DNA of 64,000 nucleotides, taken from positions 1,984,001 to 2,048,000 of the forward strand of contig JADNRZ010000001.1 in the NCBI GenBank assembly GCA_015501605.1, in the 5' to 3' direction. Below the pieces are notes generated by a model. That model made no database searches, was not told the DNA's origin, and saw only the letters and a program-made list of their open reading frames with translations. Origin of the DNA: Panaeolus papilionaceus (Eukaryota > Basidiomycota > Agaricomycetes > Agaricales). Position 1 is the stretch's first letter. Each line of letters begins with the position of its first letter. The translations under genes and the position numbers were made by a program. This document shows, piece by piece, positions 35,812 through 47,625 of the stretch.

Positions 35812-36272
35812 ATGTCTCTTCCAAATTATATCTACAAAATTGTTCCTTTCTCATCAACAGTACCAACACCCCTTCCTGATAAACTACCCGTTAGCGAATT
35901 GGATCAAAACGATGGATTTATACATTTATCGACAGCAAACCAAGTTCCTGGGACTCTGAAAAGGTTCTTTGCAGACCAGGATAAAATTTATCTTTTACGG
36001 GTCAATTACAAAACTGTCGAGAGTAAAATTCGTTGGGAGAATGGGAATGGATCATGTATGTCCTCGCTTGTAGACAACTCGCATATCTCCATTTTCTAAC
36101 ATATGTAACAGCCTCAGGGAGCCCTGGCGATCCTACTATCTTTCCTCATTTATACAACGACCTCTGCCTCGGGAAGGATGAAGTAGAGAGTGTCAAAATT
36201 TGGCAGAGAAACGAATCTGGTTGGGATACTGCGATAGAAAGTAGCAAAATTGAGGGGTGGTTTGTGTATTGA
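35812..36272 (+). CDS. DUF952-family protein
   Basis: Two exons (35812-36055 and 36112-36272) join in frame to 134 aa. The family is an uncharacterised small globular protein shared with bacteria. Key segments: NYIYKIVPFSS, DQNDGFIHLSTANQVPGTL with the conserved 'DG.IHLS', KIYLLRVNYKTVE, WENGNGS, then FPHLYNDLC. The strongly kept His-Leu-Ser and HLY residues may form an active site in this family, but no reaction is known. Start is fixed by the ATG at 35812 after in-frame stops. Convergent with the HerA-like gene (61 bp between stops). Confidence 0.85.
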
Positions 36273-36333
36273 TGGGTTACAAAACAAGAAAACAAAACGA
36301 TAGCAATGGCGAAGTGTTTCTACAAATAGGTAT

Positions 36334-38237
36334 CTAATGCAACACTAGGATTGAGGCACCGCCATCAGCCGTAATCCTCTTTCTGGTCTTAATTATAAGA
36401 TATCGGCGTCCAAAATGTGCAAGCATTTTGCCTGAAGTCAATATATCAGAGGATTCGCGTTCTGTCCCATCAGAAACCGTGAATACTCCAATACCAGAGG
36501 CAGCAAGCAACATTGCTTGCCCAGTCTGAGAGCAAAATGAAGCATTAAAAAACGCCAATGTTGCAAGAGCTTACCTGTAGCTTAACAACTTTATCAAAGG
36601 CATCAGAGTGTGAAAAATCAGTCGGGACGTGCTGGATGAGGTGCTGCCACCAGTTAGGTGACGAAAATCGATGCAAAATTGTGATGGAGCACAGATCGAG
36701 CAGCACGGGAGGGACCACAGTAGGCTCTATTGCATTTGTATCAGTCAAATTGTTGCAAGGGACAAAGTCAATGAAAAGCATCACCTTGGGTGCTAATCAA
36801 GACCCTCATCCCAAGGTGGCGCTGTTGACGAATTAACTCCAGTAGTGCTTTGGTAAGACCTGTTGCGGTTCGGTCATGCGATAGGTACTGAAATCGACAA
36901 AATCAATTAGTGGAATCGTCTTGAGAGCATTCTGCATACCTTGTGTGCTTCATCCACCACGAGCACTTTACCTGTGCCAACATCTGCGCGGACAAACAAT
37001 CTCACTACGATTTCAAAAAGACTGCAAGCAGAGGCTGAATCCAGAAAGGGATCGGATAAGTCTATAATTGTTAGCTGGCCTGGTCTGAAGCGGGGGCGTT
37101 TGCTCGTCGTGTTTTTGGTGTCAAGAAATGCGTTTAGCAATGACAAGCGTTGCTCTACTCCAGTCAACTGAGCAGGGTTAAACTTTTGCTTTGATATCTC
37201 AAGTTTATCCATAAAACGCTGGTAGGTGAAAGATTCGCCTAAATCTCGAAGGATAGACTGTAATATATATTCTTAAAACAGAAGTGAGTGATTATAGTTA
37301 TGAGGGAACGCACCAAAATGATTTGCATATACAGAGGGGCCGACTCAGATGATCCGACAGCCATCATAGAAAGGATAGCTGCTGCGTCTAGTTCCGAGTT
37401 TTGCAGCAACAATGGCTCTACGGTTACTTTCCCTTCGAATCGAGAATACACGCGCTTCATTGTCTCGAGAGAGGAACGAGAAACATAAACCTTTACAGAT
37501 GGGCCTTTGACTAACGAAGACAAAGAAGTCGAAAGCCAGGCTGCTTCGTTTGGAAGTGCATTGTTTCCACCCTCGCCATAATGCAGCACCAACCCACAGA
37601 GGGGTTTTGCAAGGGTGCCGATAGGGAGGAAGTTGGGGATGAGCATATTCTCCAGAATAGTGGAGACGGTATGGGATTTCCCAGAACCTGGAAATGACGC
37701 GATGAGAATGCGACATAGAATGCGGTATATGTCTACCATACCTTGAACTCCACATACGATAGCAGAAAAAGGAGCGTTCTGACGCCAAAATTAAGTGGGG
37801 GGTACAAGTGAGATGTAAGAACATACCGTGTTGATGTATAATCGAGGATCCTCAAAAGATTCCACGATATCTTGGTGGCTATAGCCAGATGTCAGTAACC
37901 CTTGTCAAAGCAAGCTATTATCCGGCACACAGACTGGGCAGAAAGAGCTCGACCCAACACCCCATACTGAGCAACCTTTCTTCCACCTTTCGTCAGTTGG
38001 AACGCTTCTCTGGTGAACAAAGGTGCTGTAGCCACGTCATGTTGTGACATAGCTTCACGATCTTCATCCCCCGAATCGTCGGAGGTATTGTCGTCCAATA
38101 ATTGCCATTCCAACTCGGTCTGTGGTGCACATATATGAAGTGAGCTCATTTCCCTGACGAACGCAACGATTAATTACCTCTGCAGATTCCACTTCAAGCA
38201 ATTTGCTTCCTGTAGGAGTGGGTCCGGATGCCAACAT
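36334..38237 (-). CDS. HerA/VirB4-like P-loop ATPase (fungal family)
   Basis: Exon 1 (38178-38237) starts MLASGPTPTGSKLLEVESAE; a second exon carries an acidic stretch (DDNTSDDSGDEDREAM). A Walker A GVQGSGKSHTVSTIL is rebuilt across an intron (CAA G / GT TCT), and LIPNFLPIGTLAKPLCGLVL follows. Walker B is VLVVDEAHKYL, with ISTQEPT beyond it as the sensor-like strand, and a C-terminal SPNWWQHLIQHVP. The layout (GSGKSxT ... DEAHK) is that of HerA/FtsK-type ATPases, known in archaea and bacteria as hexameric DNA pumps working with the NurA nuclease; the fungal role is unknown to me. No nuclease gene adjoins. Length about 520 aa. Similar P-loop proteins occur as lineage expansions in mushroom fungi, to my recollection. 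The neighbour upstream is RRP8, divergent. Confidence 0.8.
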
Positions 38238-38675
38238 TGCGATGGACAGTGGAAGTTGGATGGATAGGGAAGAGAAAGAGGCGCCCTAGCCAGGGTCCTT
38301 CGATAAGTTCTGATATAGACAGCACGCGTTCGGCATCGTGGCTAACTCTAAATTTATAGACTGCAAGTATGCCGCTCAATTAGACCTAGTAACTGCATTG
38401 AGTCTGCCAAAGTCGATAGAATGAAAATGTGATATTTGGAGAAAATAACCGCAAAAAGGACTGCATATTTTGTAACATTGTGGTGAGGGAAAGAAACGTA
38501 ACAACCGAGTCCAACCAAGTTGAGGGCTGTAATTTATCATCAAAGCGGGGGCTGAACATGTTTGATCGCACCAAATTGGCGAATTGATTGGTCGCACATT
38601 TTAAATCAAAACTCTTTAAAAGGTCAGTGAGCTGAATCTTTTTTATTCAGTTTGCTTATTTATTTTATCTAGAAG
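38238..38675. promoter_or_regulatory. Divergent promoter, HerA-like gene and RRP8
   Basis: 438 bp without a gene; AT-rich, with a T-run and TATTTATTTTATC 15 bp before the RRP8 ATG. No E-box. The open frames on the minus strand here (38194-38597) lack homology and codon bias. Confidence 0.35.
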
Positions 38676-39994
38676 ATGGCATTATTTCAGGTACCAGGAT
38701 GGAGTTTGGACGCTCAGCCAGTTCGAGAGGATAGTCAGCGAACCTCAAAAAAGAGGAAAAGACCAGTTGCTGAAACCAAAGACTTAACTTCTGCTGAGGT
38801 CAACATCGAAAAACTTATGAGCACACTCTCCTCTAGTCTCAATTCAGGGTCTACGAGTAAAGCGGCACCAGAAAAGTACAAAAAGAAGCGCAAATCTGAA
38901 GTTCAGCTCCGTGAACCACCTCCCAATCCACAGAAGAAGAGGCCAGCACCAGTTACCCTAGAAAGTTCAAATCCAAAACCAGAGAAAAAGGTTGGAAAGC
39001 ATCAGAAGCAGAAAGGACCTGCAGATAATTCCAAGAAAAGGGGCGACCCAACTACCTTAACATCCCTGCAGCGCACGATGAAGGAAAGCTTGGATGGTGC
39101 AAGATTTAGGTGAGTTAAGTTCCGTAGTACAATTATCGCTTTAATTTACTTGGACAGGATTATAAACGAAGAGCTTTACAAGGCAGATAGCCATAACGCC
39201 CACGAGATGATGCAGCAAGAACCCAAGATATTCGAAGAGGTGAGGCATATGCATATAAAGCCACAAAGGTAGCCATTGATATTTTTTTTAAAACGTCAGT
39301 ATCATACTGGATTCCGACACCAGGTTCAATCTTGGCCAACCAACCCAGTTGAACACTACATCTCCGTTTTCTCTTCCTATCCGAAGCGAACTTTGATTGC
39401 AGACTTGGGATGTGGAGATGCCGCTCTCGCAAAAAGCTTAGTTCCCCGAGGCATTTCAGTGGCATCGTTCGACCTCGTTTCCGACAAGGCATACGTCATA
39501 GAGGCAGACATATGTCGCCATATTCCTCTTCCAGGATCCGAACCTTTAGGTCCTGAGAAGTCATTTGGGGAAGGGCAGATCGTTGACGTTGTGGTTTGCG
39601 CATTGAGCTTGATGAGCATAAATTGGGTCGAATGCCTGCGTGAAGCTTGGAGGGTCCTGAAGCAAGGGTGAGTGCCCTTCCCCGTAACTTCCTCATGCCA
39701 CCTCAATCATTTGAAGGGGCGAACTCCATATTGCAGAAGTTACCAGCAGGTTTTCAGATCCGGAGCAATTTCAAAATATTGTAGGATCTATCGGCTTCCG
39801 TCTAAAATCGAAGGTATGGCCACCTCTCCGTTGTTGTATTTATTAAGCTTATGTTTCAGCAGGACGATTCTAACACGCATTTTGTTCTTTTCGAGTTCAC
39901 GAAGGTGGCTCGTCCTATCAAGTCTGATGGTGAATGGCGGAAGCTTGTATCAAAGGGAAATACCTTAAAACCTTGTGAATATAAGCGGCGTTAG
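38676..39994 (+). CDS. RRP8: rRNA methyltransferase RRP8 (25S rRNA m1A)
   Basis: Methylates an adenine N1 in the large-subunit rRNA and acts in the nucleolus. The N-terminal half is basic and disordered (SKKRKRPVAETKD, KKKRKSEVQLREPPPN), consistent with nucleolar targeting. The catalytic domain begins at MKESLDGARFRIINEELY and shows YHTGFRHQVQSWPTNPVEHY, then LIADLGCGDAALAKS (SAM loop), VASFDLVS, ADICRHIPLP and VVCALSLMSINWVECLREAW. A short exon gives GELHIAEVTSRF, and the C-terminus reads DSNTHFVLFEFTKV with the end EYKRR. The start MALFQVPGWSLD is at an ATG after in-frame stops. About five exons. The pattern 'ALSLMS.NW' is the Rrp8 signature. Confidence 0.92.
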
Positions 39995-40307
39995 TTTTGT
40001 GCGCTACCTCTCTACGTAATTTTCTCTGTTTTAGCATCTATACAATGAGAGTCAAGAAACGGATGAACACTGGGGGGACCAATGGTAGAACCCTAAATAG
40101 GAGTTAATGTGTCCGCTCAACTTGAACTCACTAGACTTGGAAGCGACGTGACGTATTACCATCTTGCATCATTGGATAAGCCTACAATGCATACTTATCA
40201 TGGCCTGCATGCGGCTTCAGCATGCACTACACCTGATCCTACTTATTATCATATCGTAGATCGAACCACATTTAAGCTCTTTTAACCCAACTCATCATCC
40301 ATCCATC
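39995..40307. other. Intergenic region upstream of the UPRT gene
   Basis: 313 bp holding the RRP8 3' end and the UPRT 5' region. Pyrimidine-rich CCCAACTCATCATCC just before the start codon is a typical leader. No TATA box or repeat noted. Confidence 0.35.
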
Positions 40308-41402
40308 ATGTCGAACAAAGGCTCTGTAAACATCCTGTCCCATCCTTTAATCAATGCAGAGTTGTCCAAGTTGCGCGAGCGGACCACATCCGCAAAGGAA
40401 TTCCGCGAGGTATGCAAGGATTGAGGGTTGAAAGTAGAAAGCGCTTTCAGACTTGAATTCACAGGGAATTGAAACCGTCAGTTTCATGCTTGGATATGAA
40501 GCATCGAGGGATTTGGAAGAAGAAACATTCCCTGGGGTAGGACATCTCTCATTTTGAACCGATCCTCCTTGAGCTGACAGGATATCGTTGTTGTAGGAGA
40601 CCCCCGTCGCGTCTTTCACAGGTTCTAAGATTAAGCCGAGGATTGGACTGACACCCATTCTTCGTGCTGGACTTGGGATGACTGATGCATTGGTGGGTTG
40701 GTGTCAGTTGTGGGCGTGTTAAAATCGCTAACATCCGACCATTGTCTCAGCTGAGATTATATCCGTACGAGTGCTCCATTCAAAGATATGACAAAGGTGT
40801 TCACCCATGTGTATATACTCTAGATCTGCACCAGTTTACCATCTAGGACTCTATCGTGACAGGTCAACCCTGCAACCAGTCGAATGTGCGTGATCTCGAA
40901 TAGAAGAAACTTGTGCACTACTCACGGGTCCTTAGATTATTCCAAGCTTCCTCAAAATCCTCCCATTGATCGTGTCTTTTTGTTGGATCCATTGATTGCC
41001 ACTGGAGGGACAGCATGTGCAGCTGTGACGATGATCAACGAATGGGGTATCGACAGTAAGTCAATGTCTGTTAGGAATATGTGAAGGGTCGCTGTCTTAT
41101 TTGAACAGCGAGCAAGGTCAAACTTCTTTGCGTGCTCGCCTCCGAAGACGGGTTGAAGAATATCCAGAAGACTCACCCAGATCTGGAGGTTCGTCAAAAT
41201 CCCTTTTAGCAAACCTCCTTCTGACTAGATGTTTCTTAGATTTGGGTTGCGGGTGCTGACGGGACGCTTACACCAGAGGGATTCATTAGCCCAGGATTGG
41301 GAGATACTGTAAGTCACTTTAAGCTTGACTTACTACCTGAAGTTCAAGAATATGTTTATGGCTATATAGGGGGACCGTTTGTTCAACACAATTAGACTAT
41401 AA
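40308..41402 (+). CDS. FUR1: Uracil phosphoribosyltransferase
   Basis: Salvages uracil with PRPP to UMP. Exons assembled by frame: MSNKGSVNILSHPLINAELS, then KLRERTTSAKEFRE, GIETVSFMLGYEASRDLEE, then ETPVASFTGSKIKPRIGLTP, ILRAGLGMTDAL, a 14-nt exon at 40751-40764, SAPVYHLGLYRDRSTLQPVE, PIDRVFLLDPLIATGGTACA (PRPP loop), GWGIDTS, and an end GDRLFNTIRL. The UPRT-specific uracil-binding loop WVAGADGTLTPEGFI is near the C-terminus. The gene is cut into about nine small exons, dense even for this window. About 215-220 aa. It lies between RRP8 and the sulfite reductase gene, all on the plus strand. Confidence 0.93.
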
Positions 41403-41620
41403 TCATGATGAATGATTCAGGGAAGATGATAACAATTCAATAGCCCCTATCTTTTGTTCAATATATGTGGCTGTGTTGATGATTACACGTGATTGCATAC
41501 GCGATTTTGAGCACAAATTGGCAATTTCGGTCTGCTACGTTGTCATCGTCGCCAGTGAAAAATAGAAAGGATGTCGGTTTATTCTTGCTCTTGTACATTC
41601 CCCCTTCAAAGACAGTCAAA
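41403..41620. promoter_or_regulatory. Promoter of sulfite reductase gene with CACGTG box
   Basis: 218 bp between UPRT and the MET10-like gene. CACGTG at 41486-41491 lies about 130 bp before the ATG. This is the core of Cbf1/Met4-type regulation of sulfur genes in yeasts; here it is a motif match only. A CT-rich leader (CATTCCCCCTTC) follows. Confidence 0.45.
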
Positions 41621-44600
41621 ATGACTGCTAACTCCCTTTTCAATAATCCAAAAGTTCAAGCATCGACCCTGATTGAATATATCTCTTCCAGGTCTAAATC
41701 ATCATCATCCGTCTATGTTTACGACGTAGCAGAACAGGTTGGCTTCGGAACAGCTACCAAGGATTGGGGAAAACATGACAAGAGTACCAGCAATATCGTC
41801 TCCCTTCAAACTAGAGCAGGGGCCGGTTTGACCCTTATCGGTCGCCTTTCTCAAGGCACTAGCTATGATACAGTTAACGGAACGATCCTGACGGCCTATA
41901 CCACCCCCAGCGGACTGGCCTTGATGGCTCCGTCATTTCTTCATCTCCCTCCGGCATCTCCTACAGCTCGTCTTGTTATTCAAGTCCCCACTGCTACCCC
42001 TTTTGGAGAGACTTTGTCACTGTTACCAACACTTTCCCCGCTGTCCTCAGTCTGGGGTTTGTTGCCAGAGAATGTAGCCGTTCTTGTTTCTTCAACCTCA
42101 CAACAATCCGTCGACTTCGCAGCCATCGCCTACCAAATATCCGATTTCCATACCATTCATCTCTTTGACCATCACAGCGCATCTCGAGAGATTGGACAAC
42201 CGCTGAAACCCTTCACGGCTTTGATTACGGCCAGATCCATACAAGACGCCGTTCGTCAAGCGGGGTATGATTTCTTCGAATATCATGGAAGTGCAGAGGC
42301 ACAGACCGTCGTTGTTCTACTCAACGGACCTCTGGCTCTTACTCTCAAGGCCGCAATCAAAGCCAATTCCAGCTCTTCCCTCGGTATCGTCATTATCAAT
42401 GTCCTTCGTCCATGGGATGCTGCTGCCTTGCAAAGATTAATCCCAAATACGGTATCGCGTGTAATTGTGCTGGACGACGTTCCCAATCCGACAACCCAAG
42501 GCAGTTTGTATGTGGACGTCTTTAGCGCTCTTTGGGAGAATGGCTCAAAAATCGTGGTCCAAGGGCAGCGCATCACTGTTGGCCAGACACAAACCTTCTT
42601 CGCGAATAGAGACGCCTTCATCGCTTTTGTTGAATCCGTTACGCACGTTCGGCTTCACAAAACCCTTGCAACCAACACCAAGAAGGTTCTCGTCTTGAAC
42701 ATTCCTGACTCACCATTGTCTGCAGCACCCCACTTCATTCAAGATCTGTTTATCAGCAAACGCAGCATCCAAACCCGTCTCTTGACGACACACGATGCAT
42801 TTTCGAGACAAGGCGGAATCACTGCCACACGACTGCTGGTCTCAAAGGGTGACCAAGATACGAGCGTTCCCATCACTATCGCCCTTCCTTTGGATGCCCA
42901 CAGTAGCGGAGAATCCGACTTCTTGGCTATCCTCGACCACGCCCTTCTCAAAACCCATTCACTTTTGAAACACGCGAAACCACACTCCGTTGTACTCATC
43001 AACGCTCCCTGGACTACAGAAGAATTCTGGGCCAATATTTCGTCGAGTCTGGCAAACACCATCATCGACCGGGAACTGATTGTTTGTCTCTTCAACTCCA
43101 AGGCAGTTGCCAGCAAGTCTCTCAGTAATGACAGTCCTCTATACATCGCTGTTCAGAACTTGTTGCTTCAACTTGTTTTCTTGAGGATCTATCTTGGCCC
43201 CCACGCGACGGAAACCGCAGTCCTTGACCTGGCCCGCAAGACCTTCAGTGACAATATTCACGGCCTTAACCTTACCAAGATCAACGCCCATGCGTGGGCT
43301 TTCCTTGACGTCGTTGAGCTCCCCGAATCATATGACACCCCGGAGACAGTCGCTCCCCTGAAGGATATAGAGTACAATGCCATTGCCGTCGAAACCATCG
43401 AGGGACAGACAGTGGTCAACGGCGCCGTGCTCACGTCTTGGCATGATGCTGCCAAACATCTACTCTTCCCTTCTGTTTACGCCCCAGATGCGAGCGAGCT
43501 TCCTTCTGATTCTCTGTCCAACCCGGCCCTGAGGCCAGAGGTACCAGAGACCACCTTCCTTGTCACCTGTACCGTCAACAAGCGATTGACTCCTTTGGAA
43601 TACGATCGGAATGTATTCCATCTCGAATTCGATACTTCGGGGACCGGCCTCAAGTATGCCATCGGCGAAGCACTGGGTATTCATGGCTGGAACGACGAGC
43701 AAGAGGTCTCGGACTTTTGCCAGCTGTATGGCGTAGACCCTAGCAGGCTCATCACCATTCCCGTTCCCTCGGACGAGACCAAAGTCCACACCAGGACAGT
43801 TTTGCAAGCCCTTCAACAGCAAATCGATCTGTTCGGAAAGCCACCCAAGTCGTTCTACACCGACCTGGCTGAGTATGCCACAGCTGATGTCGACAGATAT
43901 GCCCTTCGGTTCATCGGTTCTCCGGAGGGGTCGTCAACGTTCAAGAAGCTTTCGGAGAAAGATACTGTTACATTTGCTGATGTCCTCAAACTCTACCCCA
44001 GTGCGAGGCCAGGCATCGAACGCCTTTGCGAACTCATTGGGGACATCAAACCTCGTCACTACAGTATAGCCAGTGCTCAGAGCGTGGTTGGGGATCGAGT
44101 AGACTTGCTGGTTGTTACCGTGGATTGGATGACACCTTCTGGTACAGTTACATTCCCTCTCTATCTACACCAGCCTTAACATCGCAAATAGGATCTCCCC
44201 GTTATGGCCAGTGCACTCGCTATCTTGCTGGATTGAAGATCGGACAAAAGGTTACGGTGTCCATCAAGCCTAGTGTTATGAAGGTTCGCGATATATATCT
44301 GCTGTATATCTCAAGTACTAACGACCATACTAGCTTCCTCCTAGTCTAAAACAACCCCTTATCATGGCCGGACTGGGAACAGGCGCCGCCCCATTCCGAG
44401 CCTTTTTGCAACATCTGGCTTTGCTATCTACTCAAGGCCAGGAGATTGGTCCTGTCTACTACTACTTTGGGTCTCGTTACCAAAGTGCTGAGTATCTCTA
44501 CGGCGAGGAGATCGAGGCCTTTATTTTGGATGGAGTCATCACCAAGGCCGGTTTGGCCTTCTCTCGGGATGGCCCCAAGAAGGTTTACATCCAGCACAAG

Positions 44601-44862
44601 ATGCTGGAGGACGCCAACAACCTTGCCGAAATGTTGCACGAGAAGAAGGGAGTGTTTTACCTGTGCGGACCCACTTGGCCCGTTCCGGATGTATACGAGG
44701 CCCTCGTCAATGCCCTCCGCAAGTACAAGGGCGATGAAGTCCAAGCTGGCGAGTACCTGGAGTCTTTGAAGGAGGAGGAGCGTTACGTGCTTGAGGTATG
44801 TTTAAATTCTCCCTCTTAAAAACTCAAGCGTTGACGCTAAAATCGTGATATAGGTGTATTGA
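41621..44862 (+). CDS. MET10: Sulfite reductase [NADPH] flavoprotein alpha subunit
   Basis: Flavoprotein that passes NADPH electrons to the siroheme subunit to reduce sulfite to sulfide for Cys/Met synthesis. ATG at 41621 is in frame 132 nt inside a longer open frame, and MTANSLFNNPKVQAS fits the family start. The unusual 2.5 kb first exon (41621-44141) encodes the pyruvate-ferredoxin-oxidoreductase-like N-terminal half, including LTARSIQDAVRQ- and LGIVIINVLRPWD-type segments. It then enters the FAD/NADPH ferredoxin-reductase domain: FLVTCTVNKRLTPLEYDRNV, YAIGEALGIHGWND, RPGIERLCELIGDIKPRHYS, then after an intron GSPRYGQCTRYLAGL, IMAGLGTGAAPFRAFLQH, PVYYYFGSRYQ and YLCGPTWPVPDV. A last exon adds only VY-stop, the usual C-terminal aromatic stacking on FAD. 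About 1,030 aa. Confidence 0.92.
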
Positions 44863-45146
44863 TCCAAGAATATATAGATAAGGGTTGAATGTCGTACAGT
44901 GTGAAAAGTGTAAAATGCCTAGAGACGCGTAGAGGGTATGAATAAAGATAAGATGGGTAAACGTTTGATAACCGTCATGCAAAAGTAGTCAAGAAAGGTG
45001 TCAAAGCAAAATAGGAAGGGAGGTAGTTGTGTGAACGTGAACGAAAATGGGGTCGTTTGTACTCCTAAGAGAGGTCGTTGTGAGGGGGCGTAGAAGATCT
45101 AATAGTACAGTCGTGAAAAAGGAAACCAGGAATACAAGTGTTATGA

Positions 45147-47413
45147 TCAGCCCGTCTTGCGGATGCTGTGAAGGCCACCAAGTTGCTTATTACGTCGTAC
45201 CAGGTAGATGTAATAAGCTGAGAGGCCGGCGATAATAAGACCAACAATCGTGATAACGAGCGCCATGGCCAAAGTAGCTTTCTTGCTGAGCTGATGGTCG
45301 TTGCAGCCCTCAGTGATTGCGGCATCACAAGGCATGCCTTTGGGCTTCACTTTGTCATAAGCACCCGCCTCTAGGGAGGTGTAAAACGGATCTTTGGTGT
45401 CGCCTAGAACGTGCATGACTGCCAACGTAAGCATCGGGGCGTTATAATCTAGAGCAACCTCGGTTTGAGGCCAGTCGCTTCGAACGTCGAAGTAACGACC
45501 GCGTCTATCGGGTCCACCAATGACTGCCCCATAAATTACATACGCCTCTTCGACTGGGTCTGTATCGATGAGAGCCACATCAAAGCCACCAGTGGCCATA
45601 GCCGAATGTGGATTTTTTGGCGAGTTGGGATTGACACCCACGATATAGGGCACTAACAAAGGATATGAGCAAGCGCTTCTAATCTGAGTGGCATAAAACC
45701 TACCGGACATAGAATTTTTTCCAAGGGCATAATCAACCTGACTCTTGGCGAATGTCTAAAAAATGTCACAGAATCAGCCAATATATACACGAACCCTCCC
45801 ATCGGGCATACCTGATAGCTGATTTTTCGCTCAGCATTAGAGGCTATGGGTACAAAGCGTTCCAGGAGCATGGCGGCGTTCAGTGCAGGGTTCAAACTGG
45901 CGGCATCGGAGTCACCGTCGTAATAGAGCAAGCCATCTGTCAGAACGAGACAAGGGTCAAAATTTGTTTAACCAAGTGACGAAAGAAATAAAATACGAGC
46001 CTTGTGTGAGGAAACCTGGACCTTTCTTATCAACGATAGCGTCGAAGTAATCTTCAGCAATCGTTCTCCATGCGGTAAAGTTACCTCCCAAATCTGGATT
46101 GGCTTGGTTTATCTGTGTGAATAAAACCGGCAAGCCTGGTGTTTTTGAGTCCCAGTTGAACACACGGTTTGAGTGTTGAAGGTTGTATTTGGTCCAATAG
46201 CTTTCTGCCTCTTGATAGTATGTTTGTGTCCCAGTAGCCTTTGCCAGGAAAAGGGCGGCCATTGCAAGTTCGTCCCCATACCCGGATGAAGCGTAGCTAG
46301 CAGCTGCTTGCGGAACAGAAGTCTGATATGTCTTGCGACCGTTCGTGGCATTTGCAGCAAAGCTGTAAAGGTCTTTTGCATGAGTCAAGAGGGTATCGGA
46401 ATACGAATCATTACGTAAAGAGGCAGGATTCGAATAGCTCGAGTTATCAAAGGCGCGACCGCCATACAAATTCGAGCAAGCGGCGAAGGCAGCAGCAGCA
46501 CCGGCCGCGGCGTCAGTACCAGGAGCATTGTTTGTGATAGCGTACAGAGGCCGAGGTGATGGAATACTGCGATCCCCTCCCCAGTATGTGTTGTCTTTGT
46601 CCGCTGTAAGACAAATAAATTAGATCTCTTTCAACTTGAGAAAGTAGTTATACTATATACCATTTGGGATTAAAACGTATAGGGTAGTAGCATTAGGGTG
46701 CGCCTAAAATTGTTTTAGAAAAAATAATTGTAGCAAAGAGAATGAAGCGCACCTTAATTAGCCAGTCTAGGCCCCATCTGAGAGTATCATCCAAATAAAC
46801 AGTTTGATTTGCTAGGTCGTAACCTGGACTGGGTTAGCAAATGCTAGGCAATGGAACATGGGGTATTCTATACCTTTCCCAAAGTCTGTGGCACCCCAGC
46901 AGATGGACATTAGAGCGAAGGACTAGTTTCGCTATTAGCACATAATCTGAACAAAGTGTTGGCTACACCTACGAGAGGAAAGGTGTCCTTGGAGTAATCT
47001 AGGAATGGACTGAGAATTGGAGTCTAGTGGAGCTGACAGAGAGTTCTTACCTCCGGCGTCATAGAATCCACCTGTGATAACGTTCTTGGTTGAATCGGTG
47101 TCACTGAAGTTGTAGGATCGGTAGACGCACCAGAAAGGTCGATGCCAACATCTCTTCCTTCGTAAATCAAACTGTCATTTCGCCAGGGTACTCTGTTCGT
47201 CGAAGGAAGAGTTCCACTGCGTTGAGCGTCGTAAAAGTAAATAAGAGTTCCAAGCAAAGATGTCCATTGAGGATTGGGGTAGCCTCCAGGTGAAGGTTTA
47301 GCTCCTGCGGTGATGTCGGGTGGTAGAAAAGGGGGATTAGGGAGTTGTAATTGGGCATTGACAAGAAGAATCAAAGGTATAAAAGTACATGATAGTATGA
47401 GGTTGACCCACAT
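45147..47413 (-). CDS. GH9 endoglucanase with C-terminal membrane anchor
   Basis: Glycoside hydrolase family 9 inverting endo-beta-1,4-glucanase. The N-terminus is a signal peptide (MWVNLILSCTFIPLILLVNA) and the mature part follows QLQLPNPPFL. The nucleophile-side motif GGFYDAGDYSKDTFPL is assembled from very small exons (21 and 26 nt, 47051-47071 and 46973-46998). Next come WLIKAHPNATTLYVLIP, NADKDNTYWGGD, PLYAITNNAPGTDAAAGAA, SSGYGDELAMAALFLA and VPYIVGVNPNSPKNPHSA. The catalytic acid lies in TEVALDYNAPMLTLAV. The C-terminus ends in a hydrophobic helix ATLAMALVITIVGLIIAGLS followed by a basic VRRNKQ tail, so the enzyme is likely tethered to plasma membrane or wall, as in some basidiomycete GH9s. 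About 570 aa over about ten exons. It is divergent from the Gfo/Idh gene (212 bp). Confidence 0.88.
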
Positions 47414-47625
47414 GGGTTATCGTGGATTGTCTTGAGGTTTGAAGGTCGTCGTTGTAAAAAGAATTGAAAGCCTCCAATATTCAAAGGTTACACAGGGGAA
47501 ATTACAATTCCAACTTATTCAACACGTGTAATGGTTGATCATTCACTTTCCGACCACGTGATCGCGAGTAAGTGCGGATGTCTCCCATTGCAACTGCAAA
47601 TCTAATCCTCCTTTGTTAATCCACC
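47414..47625. promoter_or_regulatory. Bidirectional promoter with two CACGTG boxes (GH9 and Gfo/Idh genes)
   Basis: 212 bp between divergent starts. Two perfect CACGTG sites lie at 47523-47528 and 47555-47560, 32 bp apart centre to centre. Such pairs often mark a bHLH-regulated promoter. Whether they act on one or both genes is unknown. Confidence 0.5.
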
